A stretch of 64,000 bases of DNA from Aestuariispira insulae (GCF_003385955.1 NZ_QRDW01000001.1:873854-937853), one strand, 5' to 3'. Positions 8,243-18,258 are shown, counted from the first letter of the stretch. Program-made: numbers and translations. The notes: generated by a model from the letters alone, not told the origin.

Positions 8243-10768
8243 ATGTTTGAACTGCCGATCGATCCTCTGCTGCCGGACATCACCAAGTCCCTGGAAAGCA
8301 ATGCCAACCTGGTTTTGCAAGCACCTCCCGGTGCCGGAAAGACCACCCGTGTCCCTCTGGCGCTGCTGGCGGCCTCCTGGCGGGGAAATGGCACTATCCT
8401 GATGTTGGAACCAAGACGCCTGGCGGCTCGCGCCGCCGCAATCCGCATGGCGCAAACGCTGGGTGAGCCGGTCGGCAAAACCGTTGGTTACCGCATCCAG
8501 CTGGATAACAAAGTCAGCACGGATACCCGGATCGAAGTGGTCACTGAAGGTATCCTGACCAGACGTTTGCAGCAGGACCCGGAACTGGACGGCGTCGCCG
8601 CGGTCATTTTTGACGAGTTTCACGAACGCAGCTTGCAGGCGGATCTGGGTCTGGCGTTATGTCTGGATGCCCAGGAAGGGTTGCGCGAGGATCTGCGCCT
8701 GATTGTCATGTCGGCAACGCTTGATGGCAAACCGGTGGCGGAACTGATGGGCAATGCCCCCATCCTGACCAGTGAAGGCCGGGCTTTTCCGGTCGAAACC
8801 CGGTATCTGGGCAAGCCCCCGGCCGCACGGTTCGGCGACAGTTTCACCCCGGCCATGACCGAGGCCATCAAACAGGCGCTGCGCGAAGAGACCGGCAGCA
8901 TTCTCTGTTTCCTGCCCGGCGAAGGCGAAATTCGCCGCCTTCAGGGCCGGCTGGAAAGTGCCTCGCTTGGCAATGATATCGTCATTGCCCCGCTGTTTGG
9001 CGCGCTGTCCCAAAAAGAACAGGACTTGGCGATCGCGCCATGCTCCACCGGCAAACGCAAAGTGGTGCTGGCAACCTCCATCGCCGAAACCAGCCTGACC
9101 ATCGAGGGTATCCGCATCGTCATTGATGGCGGCCTCTCACGCCAGCCCCGCTTCGATCCGCAAAGCGGCATGGGCAAGTTGGTGACAGAACCGGTGTCGC
9201 TTGCCGCCGCCTCCCAGCGTGCGGGCCGTGCGGGCCGCCTGGAACCCGGCATTTGTTATCGCCTCTGGAACAAAGCCGGTGAAGGCGCAATGCGAAAATT
9301 CACACCGCCGGAGATATTGGATGCGGATCTGGCCCCCCTGGCGCTGGATTTGGCTAATTGGGGTGTTCTGGATGCCAACAGCCTGAAATGGCTGACGCCA
9401 CCTCCAGAAGTTCCTATGCAACAGGGGCGCGCGCTGCTGCAATGGCTTGGCGCGCTGGATCACGAATTCAGGATCACCGCCCATGGGAAAGCCATAGCCA
9501 AAAAACCGATGCATCCGCGCTTTGCCCATATGATCGTGCGGGGCGATGAAATGGGCCTGGGCAGGCAGGCCTGCCAGGTCGCGGCCCTGCTGGGCGAACG
9601 GGACATTGTTTTGCGCGATGGCGCGCAGAGCGCTCCGGTCGATATGGCCCCCAGGCTGCAATCGCTGACACCGGCAGGGGGGCCGCTGAAGATCCACAAG
9701 GGCGCGCTCAGCCGGGTAAAAACCCTCTCCAAACAATGGGAAAAGCGCCTGGATTTAAAAATTCCGGAAACCGACCTGGACGATCAGGAGGCCCCCGGCG
9801 CGCTTATCGCGCTTGCCTATCCGGACCGGGTCGCGGAGCGGCGGCCGGGCAAACAGGCGCGCTATCGGATGAGCAACGGCAAGGGGGCCACCCTGCCCAT
9901 CGATGATTCGTTGCAGGATGCCCCCTTCCTGGCCATTGCCTCTGTAACCGGGGCTGGCCGTGACGCCCAGATCCGCTTGGCCGCCCGTCTGGAAGCCGAT
10001 CTGATTGAAAGATTGTTTTCTGACCAGTTGGAAACGGGAGAGACCGCTGCCTGGGACAGCCGGACCAAATCAGTGCAGGCCAGACTGCAGAAGAAGTTCC
10101 ATGCGGTTGTGCTGGCCGATGCTCCCGCCAAAACCATCCCGCCCGAGAAAATTACCGAAGGGCTGGTTCAGGGCATCCGGGAGACCGGCCTGCAGTGCCT
10201 GCCCTGGTCTGTTGAGGCCACGAGCCTGCGTGACAGGATCGCCTGCCTGCGGCTATTGGATGGAGAGTCATCATATTGGCCGGACCTTTCCGACGACATA
10301 CTGGCCGATACAATGGAAGACTGGCTTTTGCCCTATCTGGCGGGCAAAAGCAGGCTGGAACATTTACAGGATTTGGATCTGGTGCAGATCCTGAAATCGG
10401 GTCTGGACTGGGAAAAGCAGCAGGAGATGGACCGCCTCGCCCCCAGCCATTGGACCGTGCCGAGCGGCTCTTCTATCCGGCTCGATTACAGCAATCCGGA
10501 GGCCCCCGTTCTACCGGTCAAATTGCAGGAAATGTTTGGTGCCATCGAGACGCCGACCATTGCCGACGGTCGCCTGGCCCTTACCATTCATCTGCTATCG
10601 CCTGCCGGGCGGCCGCTGCAGGTCACACAGGACCTGCCCGCCTTCTGGGAAAACGGCTATAAACATGTGAAAGCTGAAATGAAGGGACGCTATCCGAAGC
10701 ATCCCTGGCCCGATAACCCCTTGACGGCAGAACCGTCCCGGCACACTAAGAAGCGCATGGGTCAATAA
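8243..10768 (+). CDS. hrpB: ATP-dependent helicase HrpB
   Basis: An 841-residue DExH-box helicase. Walker A is APPGAGKTTRVPL near residue 30, motif II is DEFHER rather than DEAH, motif III is SATLD, and motif VI lies in ASQRAGRAGRLEPG. These are followed by the helicase-associated region and the HrpB-specific C-terminal domain. Family members are predicted RNA helicases; the cellular substrate is not well known. The ATG at 8243 lacks a strong ribosome site. It is followed 12 bp later, on the same strand, by an ORF containing the antiporter gene. Confidence 0.95.
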   Translation: MFELPIDPLLPDITKSLESNANLVLQAPPGAGKTTRVPLALLAASWRGNGTILMLEPRRLAARAAAIRMAQTLGEPVGKTVGYRIQLDNKVSTDTRIEVVTEGILTRRLQQDPELDGVAAVIFDEFHERSLQADLGLALCLDAQEGLREDLRLIVMSATLDGKPVAELMGNAPILTSEGRAFPVETRYLGKPPAARFGDSFTPAMTEAIKQALREETGSILCFLPGEGEIRRLQGRLESASLGNDIVIAPLFGALSQKEQDLAIAPCSTGKRKVVLATSIAETSLTIEGIRIVIDGGLSRQPRFDPQSGMGKLVTEPVSLAAASQRAGRAGRLEPGICYRLWNKAGEGAMRKFTPPEILDADLAPLALDLANWGVLDANSLKWLTPPPEVPMQQGRALLQWLGALDHEFRITAHGKAIAKKPMHPRFAHMIVRGDEMGLGRQACQVAALLGERDIVLRDGAQSAPVDMAPRLQSLTPAGGPLKIHKGALSRVKTLSKQWEKRLDLKIPETDLDDQEAPGALIALAYPDRVAERRPGKQARYRMSNGKGATLPIDDSLQDAPFLAIASVTGAGRDAQIRLAARLEADLIERLFSDQLETGETAAWDSRTKSVQARLQKKFHAVVLADAPAKTIPPEKITEGLVQGIRETGLQCLPWSVEATSLRDRIACLRLLDGESSYWPDLSDDILADTMEDWLLPYLAGKSRLEHLQDLDLVQILKSGLDWEKQQEMDRLAPSHWTVPSGSSIRLDYSNPEAPVLPVKLQEMFGAIETPTIADGRLALTIHLLSPAGRPLQVTQDLPAFWENGYKHVKAEMKGRYPKHPWPDNPLTAEPSRHTKKRMGQ

Positions 10769-10797
10769 TCAACAATCATTTGGGTGGGGGAATTCCG

Positions 10798-12054
10798 TTG
10801 AGCATCCTCGATATCGCGTCCCTGTTGATCGTCCTGGCGGCGATTGCGGGTTTCATTAATCATCGTTTCATTCATCTGCCCCATACCATCGGCTTGGTGA
10901 TCATTGCCATGGTCTCGTCCCTTGGCGTGCTGGGGCTGAATTTTGCGGCGCCCGGCCTTGGGATCGGTGAAGCGGTCACCGGCCTGCTGGCGCAGATCGA
11001 TTTCAACGAAGCCCTGATGAAGGGCATGCTGAGTTTCCTTCTGTTTGCCGGGGCCATGCATGTGGATCTGGATAAGCTGGCGGATAAGAAATGGGCGGTC
11101 GGGCTGATGGCAACCATGGGGGTCATCACCTCCACCTTCCTGATCGGCACGGCCATGTGGTGGATTTTAAACGCACTCGGCCAGCCCATCCCCTATTTAT
11201 ATGCCCTGCTGCTTGGTTCCCTGATCAGCCCGACAGATCCGGTCGCGGTGCTCTCGATCCTGAAGACCGTTTCCATTCCAAAGTCACTGGAAATCAAGAT
11301 TGCCGGAGAATCTCTCTTCAATGACGGTGTCGGTGTGGTGGTCTTCCTGGTGATCCTGGCCCTGGCCACGGGCGCCGGCGGCCATGGCGGTGAGATGGGA
11401 CCGACAGAGGTTGCCAAACTGTTTGCCCTGGAAGCCTTCGGCGGCGCGGCATTGGGCCTGATTGCCGGTTATATCGCCTATCTGGCATTAAGCGCGCTCG
11501 ACGAATTTTCCCTGGAAGTGCTGATCACCCTGGCCCTGGTCATGGGATCCTATGCGCTGGCCTACCATCTCCATGTCAGCGGTCCGATCGCCGTCGTGGT
11601 CGCAGGCCTGCTGATCGGTAACAAGGGGATGAAAAACGCCATGAGCGAAAATACCCGCGATCATGTGGAGAAATTCTGGATCCTGCTGGACGAGATCTTT
11701 AATTCCGTGCTGTTCCTGTTGATCGGCATGGAGGTGTTGGTGGTCGGTTTCGGCACCGATCATATGCTGGCCGGCCTGATCGCCATTCCGGTGGTACTGG
11801 CCGCCCGCATGATCGCGGTTTCCATTCCCATCCGCGGGCTGGGCCTGATGGGGCGTCAATTCACCAAGGGGGCAGTGCCGGTCTTAACCTGGGGCGGTCT
11901 TCGGGGCGGCATTTCAGTCGCGCTGGCGCTCTCCCTCCCGGAAAGTGACTATAAGCCGGTGATCCTGACCATCACCTATATCGTTGTGGTTTTCTCAATC
12001 ATTGTGCAGGGGCTCAGTATCAAGCATGTGATCGCCCGTTTCGTGAAGGATTGA
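10798..12054 (+). CDS. Na+/H+ antiporter, CPA1 (NhaP-like) family
   Basis: A 418-residue polytopic membrane protein with about 12 hydrophobic segments. Family motifs visible are LGSLISPTDPVAVLSIL and IAGESLFNDGVGVVVF, which carry the conserved Asp residues of the ion path, and the late WGGLRGGISVALALSLP. It should exchange Na+ (or K+) for protons across the inner membrane. I chose the TTG at 10798-10800 because GGGTGGGGGAA sits just before it; an in-frame TTG at 10780 would put that ribosome site inside the gene. It starts 29 bp after hrpB and is followed by a hairpin terminator. Confidence 0.9.
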   Translation: MSILDIASLLIVLAAIAGFINHRFIHLPHTIGLVIIAMVSSLGVLGLNFAAPGLGIGEAVTGLLAQIDFNEALMKGMLSFLLFAGAMHVDLDKLADKKWAVGLMATMGVITSTFLIGTAMWWILNALGQPIPYLYALLLGSLISPTDPVAVLSILKTVSIPKSLEIKIAGESLFNDGVGVVVFLVILALATGAGGHGGEMGPTEVAKLFALEAFGGAALGLIAGYIAYLALSALDEFSLEVLITLALVMGSYALAYHLHVSGPIAVVVAGLLIGNKGMKNAMSENTRDHVEKFWILLDEIFNSVLFLLIGMEVLVVGFGTDHMLAGLIAIPVVLAARMIAVSIPIRGLGLMGRQFTKGAVPVLTWGGLRGGISVALALSLPESDYKPVILTITYIVVVFSIIVQGLSIKHVIARFVKD

Positions 12055-12370
12055 TTTCCCCTGAATGCGAGAACCGGACCTGTAAACCAGGTCCGGTCAT
12101 GCAATCTCTTTCGAGAGAGAGGGGAGTATAAGAGCGGGTTCCGGGAGGGGAGTAGAACCCGTTTACTAGGGTATCTTCCGCTATGAAAAGACCAGGCGTT
12201 TTTTCCCATCTTCAACAGAAATAATCATTCATCCCAAAGATCACTCGAAGCCTAACATTAGACTTTCACGATTTATCAAGATTTTCCCGCCATGATGCCT
12301 TCTTAGGGACGGTGACATGAGTGCTTGAGGAACGGACCAAAACCGGAAATCAAGTTTCAGGAGGGAAATA
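12055..12370. other. Intergenic region after the antiporter gene
   Basis: This 316-bp gap contains the hairpin terminator at 12073-12097 and, near its end, the AGGAGG ribosome site for the binding-protein gene (just before 12371). A short CTCT/AGAG inverted repeat lies near 12106-12120. I see no further gene or clear promoter. Confidence 0.6.
12073..12097 (+). terminator. Hairpin terminator after the Na+/H+ antiporter
   Basis: Perfect 10-bp stem ACCGGACCTG (12073-12082) / CAGGTCCGGT (12088-12097) with a 5-nt loop TAAAC, starting 18 bp after the stop codon. The following bases are only moderately T-rich, so termination strength is uncertain. Confidence 0.65.
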
Positions 12371-13561
12371 ATGGGAAAGCTCAGCACCCTTATTACCTTA
12401 GTAACATCATTCCTATTCATGTCCGGCGCAGTATCGGCGCAATCACCCGCGCCCATCCTTATCGGCCTGGATGCCGACATGAGTTCAGGCTCCGCTCAAT
12501 CCGGAGAAGCGATCCGGCGCGGCATCGTCCTGGCCATTGAAGACATCAATGCAACAGGCGGCGTCCTGGACAGGCCTGTCAAGCTTGTGGTGAGGGATCA
12601 TCGCGGCAATCCGGCACGCGGCAATGACAATCTGCTGGAACTGGCGGACATGCCGGACATGGTGGCAGTATTCAGTGGCATCCATACGCCTGTCGTGCTC
12701 AAAGAACTGAAGACCATTCACGAAAAGAAGCTTTTGTTCCTGGTGCCCTGGGCCGCAGGAACGCCCATCATCGACAATGACTATCAGCCGAATTTCGTCT
12801 TCCGCGTTTCCGTCAGGGATCAATATGCCGGGGCCTTCCTGGTCGATCATGCCATGTCGCGCGGGTTTAAAAAACTGGGCCTGCTGTTCGAACAGACCGG
12901 TTGGGGGCGCTCGAACGAGCGCGCCGTTTCAACCGCTCTGACGGACAAAAATACGGACTATGCCGGCATTGAATGGTTCAGTTGGGGAATAACGGACCTG
13001 AGCCCCCATATTGAAAGACTGCGTCAGAAAGGCGCCGACGCCATCCTGTTGGTCGCCAATCCGAAGGAAGGGGGGGTTGCCGTGCACAGCATGGCGGCAT
13101 TGGACCAGGAAAGTTCCCTGCCAATCATTTCCCATTGGGGCATCAGTGGCGGCAACTTTTTCCAGAACAATCAAGAGGCCTTGTCCAGGATCGATTTCCA
13201 ATTCCTGCAAACCTTTTCCTTCTTTGACCCACCGGATAATGAAATGGCGGATCGCCTTTGGCAGGCCTATCAAAACCATTTCCCGGAAACACGCACCATC
13301 GGCGATGTTCCCTCCCCGGTTGGCACCGCACACGCATATGACCTCATGAAATTGCTGGCTGTTGCTATCCGGCAGGCCGGAACCACGGATCGAGCAAGCA
13401 TCAGGGATGCCATGGAAAACTTGCCGGCCGTCGGCGGGGTAATGAAACATTATGATCCACCTTTCACCCCCGCAAAACACGATGCCCTTGGGCCGGACAG
13501 CTTTATCATGGCCCGATATGACGACAACGGCAGCATCATCCCCGCAGGTGTCAAGCCGTGA
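12371..13561 (+). CDS. Periplasmic substrate-binding protein (branched-chain amino acid / amide type)
   Basis: A 396-residue type-I periplasmic binding protein. An N-terminal signal peptide (basic start, hydrophobic core, cleavage near AVSAQS) is followed by the typical opening PILIGLDADMSSGSAQSGEAIRRGIVLA and the lobe features VAVFSGIHTPVVL and GFKKLGLLFEQTGWG. AGGAGG lies 7 nt upstream of the ATG. Related proteins usually feed ABC importers, but no permease or ATPase gene is nearby. Instead the stop codon overlaps the start of a hybrid histidine kinase by 4 nt (GTGA). The natural reading is that this protein presents a ligand to that kinase. The ligand is not predictable from sequence alone. 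Confidence 0.88.
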   Translation: MGKLSTLITLVTSFLFMSGAVSAQSPAPILIGLDADMSSGSAQSGEAIRRGIVLAIEDINATGGVLDRPVKLVVRDHRGNPARGNDNLLELADMPDMVAVFSGIHTPVVLKELKTIHEKKLLFLVPWAAGTPIIDNDYQPNFVFRVSVRDQYAGAFLVDHAMSRGFKKLGLLFEQTGWGRSNERAVSTALTDKNTDYAGIEWFSWGITDLSPHIERLRQKGADAILLVANPKEGGVAVHSMAALDQESSLPIISHWGISGGNFFQNNQEALSRIDFQFLQTFSFFDPPDNEMADRLWQAYQNHFPETRTIGDVPSPVGTAHAYDLMKLLAVAIRQAGTTDRASIRDAMENLPAVGGVMKHYDPPFTPAKHDALGPDSFIMARYDDNGSIIPAGVKP

Positions 13562-16500
13562 TCAGATTGCTCAAACATCTGTTTCTCCCGGATCGCGGTT
13601 CTCTTTTTTCGATCCTGCTGAAACGGACCATGCCGGTCTCACTGCTGGCGTTGGGTCTTGCCGGCTATATTATTTTGGAACGCGCCGACAATACCCGCCT
13701 GAAAAAAGTGGACGCAGAACTGGAGGAACTGGATGTTTTTGGCTCCGCCCTTTTGGAAACGAGGCTCAACAGCATCATCGACCAGGCACGGAACTTGTCA
13801 GAGAGTTCGTTAATCATCAACGGGCTGATCGACCATGAGGGCCGTGATTTCTACATGCCGCCGTTTTTCCGTTCGCTGAAAATCGCCTCACCGGCCGATG
13901 TAGAGGTCAGCCTCACCGATTACAAAGGGCGGATCCTCTATCAGAATAGCGGTCAGGCCGAACCGATGCTGCCGACAAATGAATGGCTGGAAACGGTAGT
14001 GGACGAAGGCACCCCGTATTTTGCAACCGACCCAAGCCAGCTTTTCATGGCGTTTCCGGTCCATTATGCCGGATTACCGGAAGGGGCACTGATCGCCCGT
14101 ATCGGGCATTCGCAAATGGAAAACCTGTTCCGGCTCAATCTGGCCGGTGCCGATTCCTATGTTTCAATCCCGGGTTCATTCTTGATGGCAGGGTCCGGCC
14201 GATATCAGCGCTGGAACAGCGACACACCACCAAGCCTGGATAGTAGCGCATTCTTCAGCCGCAGAACCGCCCTTTCCGAGCATTTCGACCTCGCGCTTAC
14301 CATCACTTTGCCCCGGGAGGCGGGGATTGCTGAATTGAAATGGGTTTATGATTTCCTGATTGCTGCCCTGGTAATTGCTGTGATCACCTCCATCGCCTCC
14401 ATCATCCTGTCGGCAACATTGGCGGGCAAGCAACTGGCACCACTGATCCGCTCAATCGAAAGCATCCAAAGCATGCAGGACACCCGGATCAGAATGCCCG
14501 CCACAGGTGCCGATGAAATCCGACAGGTCGGCAAACGGCTCAACCGCATGCTCGACAAGCTTCACAGAACATCAACCTCCCGGGATTATCTGGACAGTAT
14601 CTTTTCCGGCATATTGGACGGTATCATCACCATCGACCTGGACGGCACGATCGAAACCGTCAATCAAGCCTCGCTCCAGTTGTTCGGGTATGAAGAGGCG
14701 GAGTTGATTGGCAAGGATGTTTCGATCCTCTTGCCCAAAGACGAACGTTCCGCCCATAAAAAATATGTCCGGCAATCAGAATTATACGGAACCCGCATCA
14801 TCAGCCGCAGCCGTAATCTGAAAGGATTGCGCAAAGATCAAACCACTTTTGATCTGGAATTGATGGTCACGCCTTTAGGACAGGAAAAACCGCGAGGGTT
14901 TGTCGGGGTCTGCCGGGATATCACCGATCGTCTCAAAGCGGCCCAACGTCTGGCCGACAGTGAAGTGAGATACCGCAGCATTCTTGAGTCCGCATCGGAT
15001 GGATATCTCTATCTGGATCCGGCGCTGGGCATCATTGTCGATACCAATGATGCGCTTTTGCACATGTGTGGTTATCAAAAAGATGATGTTGTCGGACGGT
15101 CACCATCATTTTTGTTCACGCGCGACAGTCACTCGACCTTGGCAAATCACGGCGGTGAGAATATCAACGGTCAGCCCAAACCGATCGAGATTTCCCTAAA
15201 ATGCAAGGATGGGTCCATCCGGCATGTCCGGTATAACCTGAACAGCGCACAGGACAATCACGGAAAAATTCTTGCACAATTTGCCATTCTGACCGACCTC
15301 ACCCACGAAGTGCAGCTGCGCCAAACCCTCGAGCTGGCCCGGCAGGAAGCAGAGAATATCGCCCGCATGAAATCCGATTTCCTCGCCAATATGAGTCATG
15401 AAATCAGAACACCGATGAACGGCGTCATCGGGATGCTGGAACTGCTGGCAGACACGCGCCTGACCAAAACGCAAAAGAACTATATCGAAACCGCCCTGAA
15501 ATCCGCCGATATGCAGCTAAGCGTGATCAACGACATCCTGGATTATTCCAAGATTGAGGCCGGTAAGCTGTCTTTAGAAGAAACCGAATTCAACTTGCGC
15601 GAGCTATTTAAAGACGTCATCACCCTCCATCGCGCCAGTGCCGAGACCAAAGAGCTTGTCCTGACCTGCCAACTGCCGGAAGACCTGCCGGAACGCTACA
15701 TGGGGGATCCGACCCGATTGCGCCAGGTCGTGGTTAATCTGGTTGGCAACGCCATCAAATTCACCGATCAGGGGTCGGTCACCATCACTTGCCGGGAGAA
15801 ACAACATCGACCAGATCGATCCACGCTCGAGATCCGCGTCATTGATACCGGCATCGGCATTGAAGCAGAAAAGATCGACCAGCTCTTCCAGCCATTCAGC
15901 CAAGCTGACAGTTCGACCACACGCAAATTTGGCGGCACCGGGTTAGGCTTGATGATTTCAAAAAGCATCCTTGATGCGATGCAGGGAACCATCGGGGTCG
16001 AGAGCACTCTTGGCCAGGGAACAGAGTTTTGGCTGGAACTGCAACTGCCGCTCGCAACGGGCGAACAGACGCCTCCCCCTGTCAGCGTATCCGCTGTGAT
16101 GGACCAATCGGCAGGCCCGCTTCGTTTGGATGACTGCCGCATCCTGCTGGTCGAGGATACGCTGATCAATCAGAAGGTCGCCCATGGCATTTTGAAAACA
16201 TATGGTTGTTCAATAGACTTGGCCGAAGATGGCTTGCAAGCCGTCGACCAGTATAAAAATCAGGACTATGACCTGGTGCTAATGGATGTTCAAATGCCGA
16301 AGCTAGACGGTTTCGGGGCAACAAAACGCATTCGCCAATTTGAAAAAGAAGTCGGTAAAGCAAGGGTGCCGATCGTGGCACTGACCGCCCATGCCCTGAA
16401 AAGCGACCGGGAATTGTCCCTGCAAAACGACATGGACGATCATCTGGCCAAACCTTTTCGCAAAGAGGATCTGGAGCTTATCCTGCGGCAATGGCTGAAG

Positions 16501-16917
16501 AATGGCGTTTCCACTGACACCAGCCCCATTGAAGCCACCGACGAGGAAGGTCAGCCGGACGCCATCTCGCTCGATCTCTCTGTATTGCAGCAGCTACAGG
16601 TTAATCTCGATCACAATACGGCAATGTTGGGCGAAATTATCCTGGAGTTTGAGAAGATGCTGCCGGATCTGTGCACGAATATGTATGACGCGATCAAAAG
16701 CGACGATAAGGCCGGCCGCATCCGATCCGCGCACAGCCTGAAAGCCTGTGCCGCCTCGCTTGGTGCTATGGGCATATCAGAAACCGCGCGCCGGATAGAA
16801 CAGGCCGATGAAATTGCATCCCAACAGGATCTGATCGCCCAGGTCCAGGAGATTGAGACCGAGTTCCAGGCAATAAAACCCCGGTTGAATGAATTTCTGG
16901 AACAGCAATCCTCTTAG
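13558..16917 (+). CDS. Transmembrane hybrid histidine kinase with two PAS, receiver and HPt domains
   Basis: A 1119-residue inner-membrane phosphorelay kinase. In order: membrane segment (about 20-38), periplasmic domain of about 220 residues, second membrane segment (about 262-285), HAMP, two PAS domains (from about 345 and about 470), HisKA with His614 in NMSHEIRTPMNG, an ATPase domain with Asn731 in NLVGNAIKF, a receiver with Asp910 in LVLMDVQMPKLDG, and a C-terminal HPt with His1059 in SAHSLKACAASLG. All phosphotransfer residues are present, so a four-step relay to an external regulator is expected; no such regulator lies nearby. The GTG start overlaps the binding-protein stop (GTGA). The layout resembles TorS-type kinases that work with a periplasmic binding protein. 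Confidence 0.93.
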   Translation: MIRLLKHLFLPDRGSLFSILLKRTMPVSLLALGLAGYIILERADNTRLKKVDAELEELDVFGSALLETRLNSIIDQARNLSESSLIINGLIDHEGRDFYMPPFFRSLKIASPADVEVSLTDYKGRILYQNSGQAEPMLPTNEWLETVVDEGTPYFATDPSQLFMAFPVHYAGLPEGALIARIGHSQMENLFRLNLAGADSYVSIPGSFLMAGSGRYQRWNSDTPPSLDSSAFFSRRTALSEHFDLALTITLPREAGIAELKWVYDFLIAALVIAVITSIASIILSATLAGKQLAPLIRSIESIQSMQDTRIRMPATGADEIRQVGKRLNRMLDKLHRTSTSRDYLDSIFSGILDGIITIDLDGTIETVNQASLQLFGYEEAELIGKDVSILLPKDERSAHKKYVRQSELYGTRIISRSRNLKGLRKDQTTFDLELMVTPLGQEKPRGFVGVCRDITDRLKAAQRLADSEVRYRSILESASDGYLYLDPALGIIVDTNDALLHMCGYQKDDVVGRSPSFLFTRDSHSTLANHGGENINGQPKPIEISLKCKDGSIRHVRYNLNSAQDNHGKILAQFAILTDLTHEVQLRQTLELARQEAENIARMKSDFLANMSHEIRTPMNGVIGMLELLADTRLTKTQKNYIETALKSADMQLSVINDILDYSKIEAGKLSLEETEFNLRELFKDVITLHRASAETKELVLTCQLPEDLPERYMGDPTRLRQVVVNLVGNAIKFTDQGSVTITCREKQHRPDRSTLEIRVIDTGIGIEAEKIDQLFQPFSQADSSTTRKFGGTGLGLMISKSILDAMQGTIGVESTLGQGTEFWLELQLPLATGEQTPPPVSVSAVMDQSAGPLRLDDCRILLVEDTLINQKVAHGILKTYGCSIDLAEDGLQAVDQYKNQDYDLVLMDVQMPKLDGFGATKRIRQFEKEVGKARVPIVALTAHALKSDRELSLQNDMDDHLAKPFRKEDLELILRQWLKNGVSTDTSPIEATDEEGQPDAISLDLSVLQQLQVNLDHNTAMLGEIILEFEKMLPDLCTNMYDAIKSDDKAGRIRSAHSLKACAASLGAMGISETARRIEQADEIASQQDLIAQVQEIETEFQAIKPRLNEFLEQQSS

Positions 16918-16943
16918 CCATGACTGGCGGATGACACAAAAAA

Positions 16944-16968
16944 GGGCGGTGAATTTAATCCACCGCCC
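16944..16968 (-). terminator. Terminator of hppD (convergent with the hybrid kinase gene)
   Basis: Perfect 8-bp stem GGGCGGTG (16944-16951) / CACCGCCC (16961-16968) with a 9-nt loop. On the minus strand the stem is followed by TTTTTT (complement of 16938-16943), the canonical intrinsic terminator form, 26 bp after the hppD stop. It may also slow transcription from the plus-strand kinase gene. Confidence 0.85.
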
Positions 16969-16993
16969 CTTAATGCACTAGGCCTTGCTGGCC

Positions 16994-18091
16994 TTACTTT
17001 TCATCCAAAACCCCGCGGCGGATCTGGTCCAGCTCAATGGATTCGAAGAGCGCCTTGAAGTTGCCTTCCCCAAAACCCTCATTGCCCTTGCGCTGGATGA
17101 TTTCAAAGAAGATCGGCCCGATCACCGTGTCGGTGAAGATCTGCAGCAACAGGCCCTGGCCGTCGGTCGGCGCGCCATCCACCAGGATGCGGTTCTTGCG
17201 CAGGCGGTCCAGGTCCTCGCCATGGTTCGGGACACGGGTATCCACTTTCTCATAATAGGTGTCCGGTGTGTCCATGAAGGAGATATTGCCCTGACGCAGC
17301 TTTTCCACCGTTTCATAAATATCGTCGGTGCCAAGGGCGATATGCTGAACGCCTTCACCTTTATATTCATTCAGATATTCAACGATCTGACTCTTGTCGT
17401 CAGAGGATTCGTTGATGGGAATGCGGATTTTTCCGCAGGGGCTGGTCATCGCCTTGGATTTCAGGCCGGTCAATTTGCCCTCAATGTCGAAATAGCGGAT
17501 TTCTTTGAAATTGAAGAATTTCTCATAATATTCCGCCCATTCATCCATGTTGCCCTTGAAAACATTATGGGTGAGATGGTCGATATAGGTGAGGCCAGCC
17601 CCCTTCGGCTTGCTGTCAACGCCTTCGATCGCTTTGAAATCCACATCATAAATGCTGCTGTCGCCATAACGGTCGACCAGATAAACCGACGCCCCGCCGA
17701 TCCCTTCGATGGCCGGGATGTTCAGCTCCATCGGCCCCGCTCCGCTTTCAACCGGTTTCGCACCCAGTTCAACCGCGCGCTTCATGGCAAAGGTCGCATC
17801 CTTAACCCTAAAGGCGATCGCGCAGACGCAGGGGCCGTGATCCGCGGAGAACCGATCGGCATGGCTGTTAGGTTCATCATTGAGGATAAAATTGATATCG
17901 CCCTGGCGGTACAGCGTGACCTTCTTGCTGCGATGGCGGGCAACGGCGATGAAACCGAGGCTTTCAAACAAAGCCGCCAGTTTTTCCGGTTCCGGAGAAG
18001 AATATTCAACAAATTCAAACCCGTCGGTAGCCATCGGGTTTTCCCAGAGATCATTGCCGTCAAATTCGGTTTTCGTCGCCAGCGCGGTCAT
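16994..18091 (-). CDS. hppD: 4-hydroxyphenylpyruvate dioxygenase
   Basis: A 365-residue non-haem Fe(II) dioxygenase that converts 4-hydroxyphenylpyruvate to homogentisate in tyrosine catabolism. The metal ligands fit His172 (DHLTHNVF), His250 ([11 protein letters not shown]) and Glu330 ([12 protein letters not shown]), and the C terminus carries the family block [17 protein letters not shown] chose the ATG at 18089-18091, which has AGGAAG upstream; a longer frame to 18133 adds 14 non-conserved residues. It has its own terminator and is divergent from an Lrp/AsnC regulator, a frequent pairing for tyrosine degradation genes. Homogentisate dioxygenase is not in the window. Confidence 0.96.
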   Translation of the reverse strand: MTALATKTEFDGNDLWENPMATDGFEFVEYSSPEPEKLAALFESLGFIAVARHRSKKVTLYRQGDINFILNDEPNSHADRFSADHGPCVCAIAFRVKDATFAMKRAVELGAKPVESGAGPMELNIPAIEGIGGASVYLVDRYGDSSIYDVDFKAIEGVDSKPKGAGLTYIDHLTHNVFKGNMDEWAEYYEKFFNFKEIRYFDIEGKLTGLKSKAMTSPCGKIRIPINESSDDKSQIVEYLNEYKGEGVQHIALGTDDIYETVEKLRQGNISFMDTPDTYYEKVDTRVPNHGEDLDRLRKNRILVDGAPTDGQGLLLQIFTDTVIGPIFFEIIQRKGNEGFGEGNFKALFESIELDQIRRGVLDEK

Positions 18092-18208
18092 GGTCCTACT
18101 TCCTGTCATAGGGTTACAAGATTTTTCCACCAAACCCTTATCATTCGGTGTTTCCTGTATTCTAATGAAGTATCAGCGCATAATCCTTGCGAAGATGCCC
18201 CTCATGAA

Positions 18209-18230
18209 CAATAATCATGCATGATTATTG
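18209..18230. promoter_or_regulatory. Perfect 22-bp palindrome, probable Lrp-type operator
   Basis: The two halves CAATAATCATG (18209-18219) and CATGATTATTG (18220-18230) are exact reverse complements with no spacer. The site lies between hppD (start 18091) and the divergent Lrp-type gene (start 18259), 29 bp before the latter's ATG, as expected for an autoregulatory operator. An in-frame ATG at 18217 falls inside the palindrome, which argues against it being the regulator's start. Confidence 0.75.
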
Positions 18231-18258
18231 CAACATGACCGGACAAATTGAGAAATTC

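Noticed and set aside
12371-13561. Binding protein as part of an ABC importer
   Set aside because: No permease or ATP-binding gene lies on either side, and the 4-nt overlap with a sensor kinase gives a better explanation.
16985-18214. Open frame of 409 codons antisense to hppD
   Set aside because: It covers hppD end to end and crosses the hppD terminator and promoter region. hppD has all its metal ligands, so the antisense frame is a shadow.
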